Source of the DNA: Siphonodentalium dalli
Lineage: Eukaryota > Mollusca > Scaphopoda > Gadilida > Siphonodentaliidae
Assembly (NCBI GenBank): GCA_032622095.1
Contig: CP136066.1
Location: 230,398,961-230,462,960 of the forward strand
Direction: 5' to 3'
DNA length: 64,000 nucleotides
Made by a program: the position numbers and the translations under genes. A model generated the notes under the pieces. The model did no database searches. It was not told where the DNA came from and saw only the letters and a list, made by a program, of their open reading frames with translations. Of this stretch, positions 23,680-33,248 are shown piece after piece. The number at the start of each line of letters is the position of its first letter. The first letter of the stretch is position 1.

Positions 23680-24451
23680 TGTGCCAATACGGGTACATAT
23701 AACTCTTAAGGCTATCAGAACGGTTTGATTATTTATATATAACAAAGTCAATAATGTTCAATCATCGGTATCTGGGTTTCTCTTCCTGTCGTCTGCTTGG
23801 GTTGGGATCTTCTTCCGTCTTCATAGGTTGGGTGTATCTGCTTGTCTTCTACTCGGTTGAATTCCGGTTGAGTTCGTCTTCCTGTCGTCTGCTCTTCTTC
23901 TGCGTCGGCGCATCAGTGTGACGTTGTTAGAAATACAAGAGCATAATGTTTACCTTGTATTTCCGTCCATTGCTCCACTCTGCTCTTCTAAGCGTCCGAG
24001 GGTTCGTGATGATCGCTTGTGTTGGTCAGATAGAAACTGGTTAGAACTCTCCTCTCATGTCGGCTTGCTTCTTACTAAAATACCCAGTGGCCGCTAATGA
24101 CGGCCATGTGTATCTTCACGGTTCGTCGGTTCCAGACTTACTTAGGGTAATCGAGTTATCGTCATCTCCCCATGGGTCCTATTAACTCTCCTGGTTTCAG
24201 TAGCTTTTCTAGGCGATACATCTGGCCTTGCTTAATCCTCAAGACCGTTTCTGTTTACTCCACAGCTGTCTTACTATGTATGTATCGGCCTGGAATCACC
24301 AGATCATTCGTTTTGATGTCCGGTATTTCGCAATGTTGATGTGGTCAGCAGGGCCGCTAATATGTGTGGTAAACTAGCGGCTCCCGCGACTAAGAGATTG
24401 CTTGTATTCTTCCCGGGTTGAAAGTTATGTCCCTGTGGTTGTCTTGGCACA
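23680..24451 (-). repeat. 3' LTR of the Gypsy element
   Basis: 772 bp, identical to the LTR at 31539-32310 except at 24025, 24122 and 24123. In element sense it is the downstream LTR. The purine stretch just before it (reverse complement of 24452-24465, GGAGACGGCCGAAA) is a weak polypurine tract. Confidence 0.97.
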
Positions 24452-24626
24452 TTTCGGCCGTCTCCGTGTAGATCGGGTGGTCTGGGCGTCTCTCAGACAA
24501 CTCCGACCTACTGGCTGTGACTCTTTCGGTGTAAAACTATGATTGAAATCGCATGGCGTTGTCGTATTCATTTCGGTCCGGGTCGTTATTTGCTATTGTT
24601 GGTTGTGGGTGGGGTCGGCATTCGGA

Positions 24627-25078
24627 TTAGGGGTCGTCCCAGTTTTCTTGCGCTGGTGGAGCTAGGCACGGAGGTGCGGGCGTAACGTACCCGACCGGTT
24701 GCCCATCATCCTCGCCGAAACCCTCGTCCCACAACCCGTCGTCGTTCCATCCGACGTCGCGGGCGGCCTCGTCCACTTGGTCGTCAGCGTCCTCCTCGTC
24801 CTCAGAGCCCGCCAGGTGTTCCTGTGGTTCGTGAACGCCCTCGTCTAGCCGCCGTCGGCAATTGGCGAAGAATGCTCGCAGTGTCGGTGGGGTCTGAGGC
24901 CTTGCTTCGGGGAGGAGTCCGAAACCGTACCCTAGAAGTGGGTCGAGTTCCGCCTGATCGGGCCTGGGCTCTGCCTCGGCTCCGTCGATCGTCTGACTGG
25001 TGGAACTATAATAATTAGACAGAAAAAGACGCGAACATGCTGCGTGAATAACGCGATTGATTTTCCGGCGTTAAATAT
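24627..25078 (-). CDS. Acidic open frame without ATG, downstream of pol
   Basis: An uninterrupted frame of about 150 codons from an upstream stop near 25077 to the TAA at 24627-24629. It is GC-rich, unlike the AT-rich flanks. It contains no methionine. It is strongly acidic in its second half (EDEEDADDQVDEAARDVG, then DDGLWDEGFGEDDG) with a proline-rich tail. A plausible splice acceptor, a pyrimidine-rich tract ending TTATTATAG, places an exon start at 25005, and a GTAAGT donor lies at 25245-25240. It could be the 3' exon of a spliced subgenomic product at the env position. I do not recognise the family. It may also be a non-functional remnant, but the composition and length argue against chance. 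Confidence 0.45.
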
Positions 25079-25431
25079 CTGATTACGTGTCAGGGGTGTT
25101 ACTTTCTCTTCAACAGCTGATAATACAATTGATTAGTATTCGGCAAGTGAGAAATAATTCGAAGGTACGTCTACGTGCCAACGATGTTACTGGTCCAAAT
25201 ACCTCAAATGTGTACTGCATCAATGCTTATCTACATGCAACTTACGTCGTTATGGCGATTCGTAGATTAAAATTCGGAATACAATGAGATGAATGCCCAA
25301 TGTCTATATCTATATACATGTGATCGATACTAAGAACAACTCGACAATCGGTACGAACAAAATGTGGAATACATGAATACACAACATAATTATATATAAG
25401 TGATACTAATCCAAATCCGCCACAGATGTGG

Positions 25432-25722
25432 TTAGCCTCTGACGGCTATAATTGGATATTTATGTAGGCGTTCCTGAGTGTTGTCCCGGAATAGCGCAGA
25501 CGGCTTTGGTGCATCCGTCTCCATTGCTTCGTCGATGGGTCCTTTGAACACGGCATTCGGGATATCCTCAGGTCGCTGGTCTAACTGCTTATTATACATA
25601 ATGGCTAACCTTGGCAACTGATGTTTAACAAATTTCCACCAGAATCGGTGGGTCAAGATAATGAAAATTACTACTGTAACTACGTTTCTAGGGCAAAATA
25701 CCACCCTGGCCATCTCTACCAT
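25432..25722 (-). CDS. Small single-pass membrane ORF at the env position
   Basis: 96 codons, starting at the ATG that follows an in-frame TGA. Residues 14-24 form a hydrophobic segment (VVTVVIFIILT) followed by aromatic and basic residues (HRFWWKFVKH), as at a membrane exit. A hydrophilic tail of about 60 residues follows. The layout of a short N-terminal part, one membrane helix and a cytoplasmic tail resembles the C-terminal end of an envelope-type protein, but there is no ectodomain, fusion-peptide-like region or cysteine-rich region, and the length is far below that of env. It lies 380 nt downstream of pol and upstream of the acidic frame. Function unknown. An accessory protein or an env relic are both possible. 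Confidence 0.45.
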   Translation of the reverse strand: MVEMARVVFCPRNVVTVVIFIILTHRFWWKFVKHQLPRLAIMYNKQLDQRPEDIPNAVFKGPIDEAMETDAPKPSALFRDNTQERLHKYPIIAVRG

Positions 25723-26101
25723 TCATTGGGGTAATACTTTTTCGTTCACTAAGTCAGTCGTGAGCATATTTTCGATCGTGTTTATTTGAGCGGGGTGCTC
25801 TCAAACGTAGTAACCCTAAGGGTGGCGGCGTGCACGTTATCTCTCGGTGCGCGATTGTAAAGTTCAAAGCTTTATTTATTAAATCGCCATGCGCACGTGC
25901 CGGGTTTCATGGGGCGCGCGACCTGTCATTGATCCGAACATGACTATTTATTCGCGATTCGGTCTGGGGCGTTGGGCTAATTATTTTCAACATTTACGAA
26001 GCCAGGTTAGACTCATCACTCATCAATAAGACAGTTAAAAGTGGGGTCTCATTCATTCCGAAATGAAATCCAGATAAATAGTTCGGGCGTTTCATTATTA
26101 T

Positions 26102-29100
26102 TTACATTACTGCTGCTATTGTGTACAATAGGTTTTTAACTGATTGCTTGGTTCTTATGTCACTAAGCGCTCCATTCACGAGTTGCTTACACTTGCGTGG
26201 GGCCGGTACGGGCTTACATTCACGAGGGTTTTGTTCAATGGCGGCCACTTCCATTAACTCATCCTCTGAGCTGTCATCACTCGTAAACATCTTTGTTACT
26301 TTGCGCCCGTGTCGGCGAGGCGCTGGAGCGCGTCGTGCCATGGCACTCGGCTCTGGTCTCTCGTCCATGGACGAGTCAGGGTTTTGTAGCGGCTCTGAGC
26401 GCGCGAGTCGCGTTTTCCTACGCTGTAAGCGCATCTTAAGCTCGCTTAAAGGGACATCTTCGTCATCGGAGTCCGAACATTGTCTCCGATATCGAGCGAT
26501 TACATCATCTGGTAATGGTTCTGTTTCATCGCCAGAAGACCCACCCACAGGGTTAGGGGCAGGAACGTCGCTATCTTCGTCTTCGGGGGGAACAACATAC
26601 GTTTGAGCACGCTTGTTGTTGTCAGTTTTGGGGATTTCCCATTCCAGGTTGGCTTTGCGCATATGTTCAGCATGGGATTGTGTGACTTTCCCAGTTAATT
26701 GATTCCTTAACTCGAAAGTAACGGGCGTTATTTGCTTGGTTATGCGGAAGTAGGGTTTCCATTTGCTTTCAAGTTTGCTTTTTCGTAAATGATTCTTCAC
26801 ATAGACGGCCTCGCCAATCTCGAATTTGGTGTCTGTGGCCTTTTTGTTAAATTTCGCTGCTTGTTGGCGTTTCGCCTGTTTCACGTGTTTGTGTACCATC
26901 ATAAAGGATTTGTGCTGTTGTTGCAGAGCTATCTGATGGTAATCTTCTCCCGCGTATTTACGCCTGGGTTTTAGGAGATTGTCTATTGGGAACACGACGT
27001 CTCGGTTGTATAACAAGAAAAAGGGGGAGAATTTAGAAGTTTCATTTTTGTTAAATCGAATCGCAGCTAGTGCTTGATTTAAATGGACGTCCCACGTGTT
27101 TATTTGGTCTGCCACTTTCTTTGAGACAATGTCTTTAAAAGTCCTGTGAAATCTCTCCACTCTACTGTTGCTCTGGGGGTGATAATAAGACGTAGTCACG
27201 TGGTGAATGTTCAAGGCCTTCAGCGTGTCCCTGACCTTGTAATTAATGTTCTCACTTCCGTTATCGGTAATTATTTCTAGAGGGCATCCATGTCGCGGGA
27301 ATATCTCGTCGATCAAGAGATGAACAACGTTATCGGCTGACTTGTCCTTGACCGGAAACGCTTCTGCCCACCCGCTATATAAGTCTATGAAGCTGATAAT
27401 GTAGCGGTTACCCGATAGCGACGTGGGGTAGGGACCTGATAGGTCCAACCCAATTTTGGCAAAAGGGTAGGGGGGCGTGTCCGTTATTTGCATTTTAGGG
27501 GATTGTTTTTGCAGAGACCTGACTTGGCAGGTCACGCACTTTCCAACGTAACAGTTTAGTTCCTTGTACAGTCTGGGCCAAAAATATTTCGACCTAATCG
27601 CATCATGCGTTTTGTCTACTCCCACGTGGCCGTTATCATCGTGGTATTGTTGGATTATGTTGGTTTGAAGATGTGCGGGCACCCAAAGGCGTGGGGTCGG
27701 TTCTGCGTCAGCACTCGAGAGGTAATAGAGTACCCCGTCAATCATCAAGTGTTTGTCATTCCGGGTGTCCTCGCCTTTGTCGAGGGCCTCCAGAACTGAC
27801 GCAATTTCCGGGTCTTTCTTTTGTTCCTCAAGCATGTTGAAGCCTGGCTTGTTGAACAGTAGATTAGTAGGTTGGTAAGCCTGACCAATTTGAGTTTTAT
27901 TCGGCAGTTCCTTTGGGGTTACCTCGCAGCTTGCGAAGTCTTTGGGTTTAAATCGAGACGAATTCAAGGCGGCGATTTCCGCTTGGGTCTCGGCGACAGT
28001 AAGGTTATTGTCGTTGATATCTACCTCTACTTCTGCCTTCTCTTGTTCCGTATAAGCATTAGGTGGCGTTCGACTGAGCAGGTCTGCGCAGTGATTATCT
28101 GGGCCAGCTATGTACTCAATGTTACAGTTATATCCAGTTATGCCCAAAGCCCACTGTTGAATTTTCTTGTTCTGCATGGGGGATTCCAAGATATACTTCA
28201 ATGGTTTATGATCTGTTTTTATCGTGAAAGTGGCGTTATGAAGGTAATGGTCCAACCTTTGTAATGCGAAGTGAATTGCATATGCCTCTTTCTCCACAGT
28301 TGGCCATCGGGTTTGAGTATCACTAAGTTTGTGTGAGAGATAATAAATTGGTTCTTCAACGCCATCTGAGCCCAACTGGGTCAGACAGGCACCGATGCAA
28401 AGGTCGCTTGCATCAGTATACAATGTATAGGGCGTGGCCGTATTTGGGTAGGCCAGGAGAGGCACTGCCGTGAGATTTTCTTTTAGTTTGTCAAACGAAA
28501 TTTGGCAAGCTTGGTCCCATTTGAATTTGGCATATTTTTTTGTAAGCTGTACCAAAGGTTCAGCGATTTGCGAAAATGAGGGGACAAATCTGCGGTAGTA
28601 GTTGCTCATGCCAATGAAGGAACGTACTTCTTTTACCGATGTTGGGGGCACAAGCGACCGGATGGCCTTGACCTTGTCGGGGTCAGGTCGGACGCCGTCG
28701 GTATCAATTATAAAACCCAAATACCGTGTTTCTTGCTTTAGGAATTGGCACTTTTTTAATTTTAATTTCAGTGTATGTTGGCGCAACTTGTCAAAGACTT
28801 TCTGGATATGTTCCAAGTGTAATTCTAGGGACTCGCTGTAGATAAGGACGTCGTCTAAGTAGGCAATGGCGTAATCACCCATCCCACATAACACCTGGGC
28901 CATCAGCTGGGAGAAAACCCCTCCAGCGTTCCGGAGCCCAAAAGGCATGGAGTTGAATTCAAAAAGACCTCGGTGGCAAGCGAATGCCGTCTTTTGCTTG
29001 TCCTCCTCTGCGACCTGGCACTGCCAATAGCCACTTTTAAGATCGATAGCGGTGAAAAATTTAGACTTTCCAAGAAGTGCCAAAATATCGTCGATAACCG

Positions 29101-29410
29101 GAAGTGGGTATGACATAGGCTTGGTTATGGAATTTAATTGTCTGAAGTCGACGCAAAATCGTTTCGTGCCGTCGCGCTTGTCAACCATGACAATAGGCGC
29201 CGAATACGGGCTCGAACTCGGCCTGATAATGTCTGCTTCGAGCATATCATTTATGGCAGTGTCAACCAACGGTCGTTTATTCAAAGGGGTGCGATACGGG
29301 CGAAGTTTTATCGGAGGGTGGTTTCCCGTGTCAATATGCATCTTGACTGTGCTCGTCTGCGTCAGCTCAGTGTCCTTGTCGGCAAAAATGTCCGAGTTGG
29401 ACTTCAACAA
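26102..29410 (-). CDS. pol: Pol polyprotein: RT, RNase H, integrase
   Basis: 1102 codons from the indicated TTG, but the same frame stays open upstream to about 29572, so the true protein is continuous with the protease region and 29410 is not a real start. Numbered from 29410: RT occupies about 40-220, with catalytic D123 in AIDLKSG and YLDD at 184-187. RNase H covers about 325-445, with D333 in YTDAS, an E in TVEKEAYA, and D400. The integrase zinc finger is H590/H595/C625/C628 (H-x4-H-x29-C-x2-C). The integrase core is D656, D716, E752 with the canonical 35-residue gap. A GPY/F-like motif (KWKPYFRI) follows, then a charged tail of about 170 residues rich in DSDDED and arginine, without a chromodomain. 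All catalytic residues are present. The enzymes copy the element RNA and integrate the cDNA. Confidence 0.97.
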   Translation of the reverse strand: MLKSNSDIFADKDTELTQTSTVKMHIDTGNHPPIKLRPYRTPLNKRPLVDTAINDMLEADIIRPSSSPYSAPIVMVDKRDGTKRFCVDFRQLNSITKPMSYPLPVIDDILALLGKSKFFTAIDLKSGYWQCQVAEEDKQKTAFACHRGLFEFNSMPFGLRNAGGVFSQLMAQVLCGMGDYAIAYLDDVLIYSESLELHLEHIQKVFDKLRQHTLKLKLKKCQFLKQETRYLGFIIDTDGVRPDPDKVKAIRSLVPPTSVKEVRSFIGMSNYYRRFVPSFSQIAEPLVQLTKKYAKFKWDQACQISFDKLKENLTAVPLLAYPNTATPYTLYTDASDLCIGACLTQLGSDGVEEPIYYLSHKLSDTQTRWPTVEKEAYAIHFALQRLDHYLHNATFTIKTDHKPLKYILESPMQNKKIQQWALGITGYNCNIEYIAGPDNHCADLLSRTPPNAYTEQEKAEVEVDINDNNLTVAETQAEIAALNSSRFKPKDFASCEVTPKELPNKTQIGQAYQPTNLLFNKPGFNMLEEQKKDPEIASVLEALDKGEDTRNDKHLMIDGVLYYLSSADAEPTPRLWVPAHLQTNIIQQYHDDNGHVGVDKTHDAIRSKYFWPRLYKELNCYVGKCVTCQVRSLQKQSPKMQITDTPPYPFAKIGLDLSGPYPTSLSGNRYIISFIDLYSGWAEAFPVKDKSADNVVHLLIDEIFPRHGCPLEIITDNGSENINYKVRDTLKALNIHHVTTSYYHPQSNSRVERFHRTFKDIVSKKVADQINTWDVHLNQALAAIRFNKNETSKFSPFFLLYNRDVVFPIDNLLKPRRKYAGEDYHQIALQQQHKSFMMVHKHVKQAKRQQAAKFNKKATDTKFEIGEAVYVKNHLRKSKLESKWKPYFRITKQITPVTFELRNQLTGKVTQSHAEHMRKANLEWEIPKTDNNKRAQTYVVPPEDEDSDVPAPNPVGGSSGDETEPLPDDVIARYRRQCSDSDDEDVPLSELKMRLQRRKTRLARSEPLQNPDSSMDERPEPSAMARRAPAPRRHGRKVTKMFTSDDSSEDELMEVAAIEQNPRECKPVPAPRKCKQLVNGALSDIRTKQSVKNLLYTIAAVM

Positions 29411-29552
29411 TTTTACCAGTGTCTCTCGGTATTGCTCGGGGCATGAAACTTCGGTTAAATTTAATCTTTTCTCGACGGTAGCGCGTGCTGACCTAGAGTT
29501 GTCTACCCTGTTACGGTCGGCGCGCCCGGGAGCATAGCCATTGTCGCGGTAA

Positions 29553-29971
29553 TTACGGGGTTATCGGGGACCGGTAGCTTTGCGACAAAGAGTTGATTTC
29601 ATGATTGGTTTCGGGGTCACACACGATCGTTTTGCCAATCACACTGCCCCGCCGTAGGCGAAACGTTTTGTTCGTGTTATTGACGAGTAATACCGGGACC
29701 TTGTTCCTCTTGCCCACCCCAGAAATGGAGCTGCCGATTTCCAGACCGGGTTCTGACGCTAGGTAGCCTGTCTCGATTTGGGCCACCTCTACTAATGTCG
29801 ACTTGCGAAGAGAAGCTAAGTTTTTTGATTTTCCCATACATAAAGTTGATGTTTGAGGCTTTAAGCTAACCTTGCTGGTCAATCTCAGCAGGGAAGCTAT
29901 GTGCGCGTCCGATTCCAATGGGACGTACACGTCACTGACCTTGAGGCATCCCAGATCATAATATAGTCTGA
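29553..29971 (-). CDS. Protease-RT linker domain, frame-broken at both ends
   Basis: An open segment with clear coding character joining the protease to RT. It includes the stretch EIGSSISGVGKRNKVPVLLV and NNTNKTFRLRRGSVIGKTIV, the beta-rich linker commonly seen before RT in animal Gypsy pol. It is offset by +1 from the protease frame, and the break coincides with a run of seven Gs on the coding strand (29972-29978). It is offset again by +1 from the pol frame near 29553-29575, beside ACCCCG. Both offsets are what one extra base would cause, and homopolymer indels or assembly errors are the simplest explanation. No start codon is needed if it is read as part of the polyprotein. Confidence 0.85.
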
Positions 29972-30327
29972 CCCCCCCGAGAGGTCAACCAATCCCTCCC
30001 CAAGATCATATTCCGGGTCATATCATTCGCCACATAAAATTTATGGGTTAATTTTAGTTTCGCCATTCTGAAGGTCAGTTCCACGCTACCAAGTACGCCC
30101 AGTGACTTCCCATTCACGGAGCTAAGGTTGATGTGTTCCCTAGTTAGTTTTGGTCGGAACTGTAATGCGTCATAGACGCGTTTGTGAATCAATGATACTT
30201 CCGCTCCACTATCCACTAATGAGCGATATTTATTTTTACCTATTCTGACTAAACACGAGCTGGGGTTCCCCACAATGTTGATACTAAATTTCCTCTCACA
30301 TGTGGCCTCAATGAGAGGATTCCTTAG
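29956..30327 (-). CDS. Retroviral-type aspartic protease, -1 frame from Gag
   Basis: The catalytic motif DSGAEVSLIH and the conserved C-terminal NMILGRDWL mark a retropepsin that would act as a homodimer and cleave Gag-Pol. The frame opens at the slippery site (30327-30333) with no ATG and continues without a stop through the protease core to a TGA at 29956, which is caused by the G-run frame break. The GTG at 30273 is therefore not a real start. The domain is about 105 residues from there, normal for the family. Expression is expected only through -1 frameshifting on gag mRNA. Confidence 0.93.
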   Translation of the reverse strand, partial: LRNPLIEATCERKFSINIVGNPSSCLVRIGKNKYRSLVDSGAEVSLIHKRVYDALQFRPKLTREHINLSSVNGKSLGVLGSVELTFRMAKLKLTHKFYVANDMTRNMILGRDWLTSRGGQTIL

Positions 30328-30333
30328 TTTTTT
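30291..30333 (-). promoter_or_regulatory. Predicted -1 ribosomal frameshift site at the gag end
   Basis: On the coding strand, Gag ends GCA-AAA-AAC-TAA, so the heptamer A-AAA-AAC (30333-30327) abuts the stop codon. A 7-nt spacer follows, then an 8-bp perfect stem, TCCTCTCA (30319-30312) with TGAGAGGA (30298-30291), closing a 13-nt loop. Slippage by one base enters the frame that encodes the protease. A-AAA-AAC is a classical retroviral slippery sequence and 5 to 9 nt is the usual spacer. Frame arithmetic was checked: the protease codon grid is exactly -1 relative to gag. Confidence 0.9.
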
Positions 30334-31402
30334 GCGTATGTGGGCGGGGTCATTAGTCGCGGTGGTTCGTTTAATGTCGGATATCTCCGGCTGTGACGCG
30401 GTGTATCATGGGATAGGTCACGTGATCGGTTCGGCTGATCTCGGCGGATTCCCCTAGGTGGCGTTACTGGCGTGTTCCATTGCTTTTGCTTCGAATCTCC
30501 GGATTTAGAGGGGCAATTTCTAGCCAAGTGATTACCGTCGCAAACCCAGCAAGATACGTGCCTTCGGTTTTCGGTCTTAAAGGGGCAGTCGCGAGCGAAA
30601 TGGTCACCTTGACACGTCCAACATTCGACTGTTCGTGGTTTAACCACCGCTTCGACATGCACCTGTCTCGGGCGTGATCGGTGTTCACGGGTCGTGTGGT
30701 TATCGCTTGCGCATATATCGCAGGTTGTTCTCGCGCGTTTGTTTCTGAAACTATCGATTTCCATTGCTTCCGGTTCGTTTTCGTTGTAATTTTCGCGGCC
30801 CGTTCGTAGGTTGAATACCCGTCGGATCCCCATTTCCCGCATGGCGATGTCGGCTGCCAATTTTAGTGTCTTCGGCGCATCCCTGATCAACTTCATTTTC
30901 AAACTGTCGCTTCTTAAAGCGTCAATATAAAACCCTACGAGTTGGCCTTCAACCGCGTTGATCCCGCCGGGTTGCTCTCGGTATGCCACCATCGCGATCT
31001 CCAAAATCCGTTCGGCAAGCACATGTAAATTTTCGTTTTGTTTTTGCTTGATTTTTCTTAGCATCGAAAAGGCGAATTGAATGTCATTTATCTCGGCAAA
31101 TCGACTAGATAATTCAGTTTTTGTGTCTTGCCACGTGGCGTTAGGATTCGTGGCCAAATATCTTTGTAAAAAATCTGATACGGGGCCCGTCGCGCTCTGG
31201 AATGCCATATAGGGCTTCTTTGCTTCGTTAGGATCGCGCATTTTTCTATCGACTTGACCCACCCGTGGTATTTCGTGGGGTCCCCGTCAAATGACGTCAC
31301 TACCTGTGTCACCGTAGTCATGGCCATTGCAGCAATTTGAGAATTGATAGATTCTGTTAATGGGGCGAGAACACCAGCTGATTGTTGTTGTTGGGTAGCC
31401 AT
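30324..31402 (-). CDS. gag: Gag, one frame break
   Basis: Capsid/nucleocapsid precursor that packages element RNA in virus-like particles. I place the start at the ATG at 31402 (MATQQQQ; A at -3, G at +4) rather than the ATG five codons upstream. The N-terminal part contains FDGDPTKYHGWVKSIEK, a typical Gypsy Gag opening. Near 31218-31235 the reading passes to another frame, as a one-base deletion would cause, and continues through the capsid region (FQSATGPVSDFLQRYLATNP) to the nucleocapsid. Two C-x2-C-x4-H-x4-C knuckles are present (CWTCQGDHFARDC and CWVCDGNHLARNC), preceded by a CDIC...H-type variant. The tail is basic and proline-rich and ends at the frameshift site. This copy cannot make full Gag unless the break is a sequencing error. 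Confidence 0.93.
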
Positions 31403-31509
31403 TATGATAATAAACAATTAGACTCACGTTTTGCGAATTTTCCCACACTGTTTCTGTTCACACTGTTCCTCCTCTGGTTTCACGTTGTGTCTGCGATTAG
31501 CGTTCAGAT

Positions 31510-31527
31510 CCTGGCTCGAAGGCACCA
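31510..31527 (-). promoter_or_regulatory. Putative primer binding site
   Basis: On the coding strand, 11 nt after the 5' LTR, TGGTGCCTTCGAGCCAGG begins with the TGG expected opposite a tRNA CCA end. I cannot name the tRNA with confidence. The 11-nt gap is longer than usual for Gypsy elements, so this is tentative. Confidence 0.4.
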
Positions 31528-31538
31528 GTTAAGAGATA

Positions 31539-32310
31539 TGTGCCAATACGGGTACATATAACTCTTAAGGCTATCAGAACGGTTTGATTATTTATATATA
31601 ACAAAGTCAATAATGTTCAATCATCGGTATCTGGGTTTCTCTTCCTGTCGTCTGCTTGGGTTGGGATCTTCTTCCGTCTTCATAGGTTGGGTGTATCTGC
31701 TTGTCTTCTACTCGGTTGAATTCCGGTTGAGTTCGTCTTCCTGTCGTCTGCTCTTCTTCTGCGTCGGCGCATCAGTGTGACGTTGTTAGAAATACAAGAG
31801 CATAATGTTTACCTTGTATTTCCGTCCATTGCTCCACTCTGCTCTTCTAAGCGTCCGAGGGTTCGTGATGATCGCTTGTGTTGTTCAGATAGAAACTGGT
31901 TAGAACTCTCCTCTCATGTCGGCTTGCTTCTTACTAAAATACCCAGTGGCCGCTAATGACGGCCATGTGTATCTTCACGGCGCGTCGGTTCCAGACTTAC
32001 TTAGGGTAATCGAGTTATCGTCATCTCCCCATGGGTCCTATTAACTCTCCTGGTTTCAGTAGCTTTTCTAGGCGATACATCTGGCCTTGCTTAATCCTCA
32101 AGACCGTTTCTGTTTACTCCACAGCTGTCTTACTATGTATGTATCGGCCTGGAATCACCAGATCATTCGTTTTGATGTCCGGTATTTCGCAATGTTGATG
32201 TGGTCAGCAGGGCCGCTAATATGTGTGGTAAACTAGCGGCTCCCGCGACTAAGAGATTGCTTGTATTCTTCCCGGGTTGAAAGTTATGTCCCTGTGGTTG
32301 TCTTGGCACA
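31539..32310 (-). repeat. 5' LTR of the Gypsy element
   Basis: 772 bp, TG...CA ends, upstream LTR in element sense. It differs from the 3' LTR at 31884, 31981 and 31982 only; the last two are adjacent and could be a single event. Confidence 0.97.
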
Positions 32311-32314
32311 ACAC

Positions 32315-33248
32315 TCCTGATAAAATGAACCTGCTATTTTGCTATGATGTTGGTGGGTCCTGCTAAGCTGCTACGATGCTGGTAGAATAAAATGATGTTA
32401 ATAAAAAGTATCGTAATGTTATCTAAAGTTGTCATTTTTGCTGTGTTTTGTCATTTTCGCAGTGATTTGCTAATTTGAACGAATCGAAGAAAAACCAACA
32501 TGTTTATAAAACATAAAATAGTGTCCTAAGTGCGACGTCAGAATACAGCGGCCATTCGAGCTTCCTTTTTGGGGTTGCTTCGGTGGCCGTGTGGTATTGA
32601 CGTCGGACTTTGAGTCTCAAGGCGCGCTCGCCGTCGGGCCGGGGTTCGTATCCCACCCAATCCCAAAAAATTTGCACTGTCTCAAAAATCTAATTTGCTT
32701 CTAAAAATAGGCACCTGGTGTGTTGTATAGTCCCAAGCATGTTCTAAGAGCAATGCTCGCCATGTTTCGGAGGCATAAAATATATAACATTGCTACTGTG
32801 CTGTACCTCCTATATACATATATATTCAAAACATATTTTATATAATATTTTTATAATGAGCGTGTTGGTTGTTGCAACCCGAACATAATCAAGGTGGCTA
32901 TTTGTTTGGTTTATGCACTATGTAACAACTGTAACATAAAACACGGCATGCTTTATTGTTCGACGTGATTTAACACGGAAAACATATACAAATTTTATGG
33001 GAGACCGGCACAAGGCATTCAAACGAACACTCTAGATACCAGCCAGACCGGCAGAAACCCACGCATGTACTTGTGCATGAGGTACGGTATTTTTATAGTA
33101 TTGGGGAAACTGCCGAGACATTTTAAAATGTATCCGAATGGGATACAGCTGGCGTCGGGTACATGTAAATAAAAACCCGAACTATACGTTAACAGACACG
33201 GGGTGACGATTATATCTATTGACATAAACAGTAGATTAAAATCAACAT
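32315..33248 (+). other. Spacer containing a tRNA-like (SINE-like) segment
   Basis: At 32582-32657 a box A-like TGGCCGTGTGG is followed after about 60 nt by a box B-like GGGTTCGTATCCC, in the pol III promoter arrangement. The segment resembles a leucine/serine-type tRNA with a long variable arm but does not fold into a convincing acceptor stem, so a tRNA-derived SINE head or tRNA pseudogene is likelier than a working tRNA. The rest is spacer; the open frame at 33019-33225 is unsupported. Confidence 0.4.

Larger units (their letters stand above)
23680..32310 (-). mobile_element. Complete Ty3/Gypsy LTR retrotransposon
   Basis: An 8631-bp element transcribed on the minus strand, bounded by LTRs with TGTGCCAA/TTGGCACA ends and flanked by a 4-bp ACAC duplication (23676-23679 and 32311-32314). 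In transcript order it has: 5' LTR, putative primer binding site, gag with two CCHC knuckles, aspartic protease in the -1 frame, a linker domain, RT, RNase H and integrase, then two extra open frames, then the 3' LTR. RT before integrase identifies Ty3/Gypsy (Metaviridae) rather than Copia. There is no chromodomain and no typical env. LTR identity (769 of 772) indicates a recent insertion, yet three single-base frame breaks interrupt gag and the protease-pol junction. I do not assign a clade. Confidence 0.97.

Noticed and set aside
25240-25245. GTAAGT donor joined to the acceptor at 25006 as a proven intron
   Set aside because: The upstream side has no open frame, so the pair cannot be shown to be used; kept only as a possibility in the acidic ORF entry.
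26121-29537. Long plus-strand open frames
   Set aside because: All lie antisense to the Gypsy pol frame, which has full catalytic motifs; they are shadows.
29956-29978. Second programmed frameshift at the seven-G run
   Set aside because: The change needed there is +1, not the -1 direction of known simple slippery heptamers, and a homopolymer indel is simpler.
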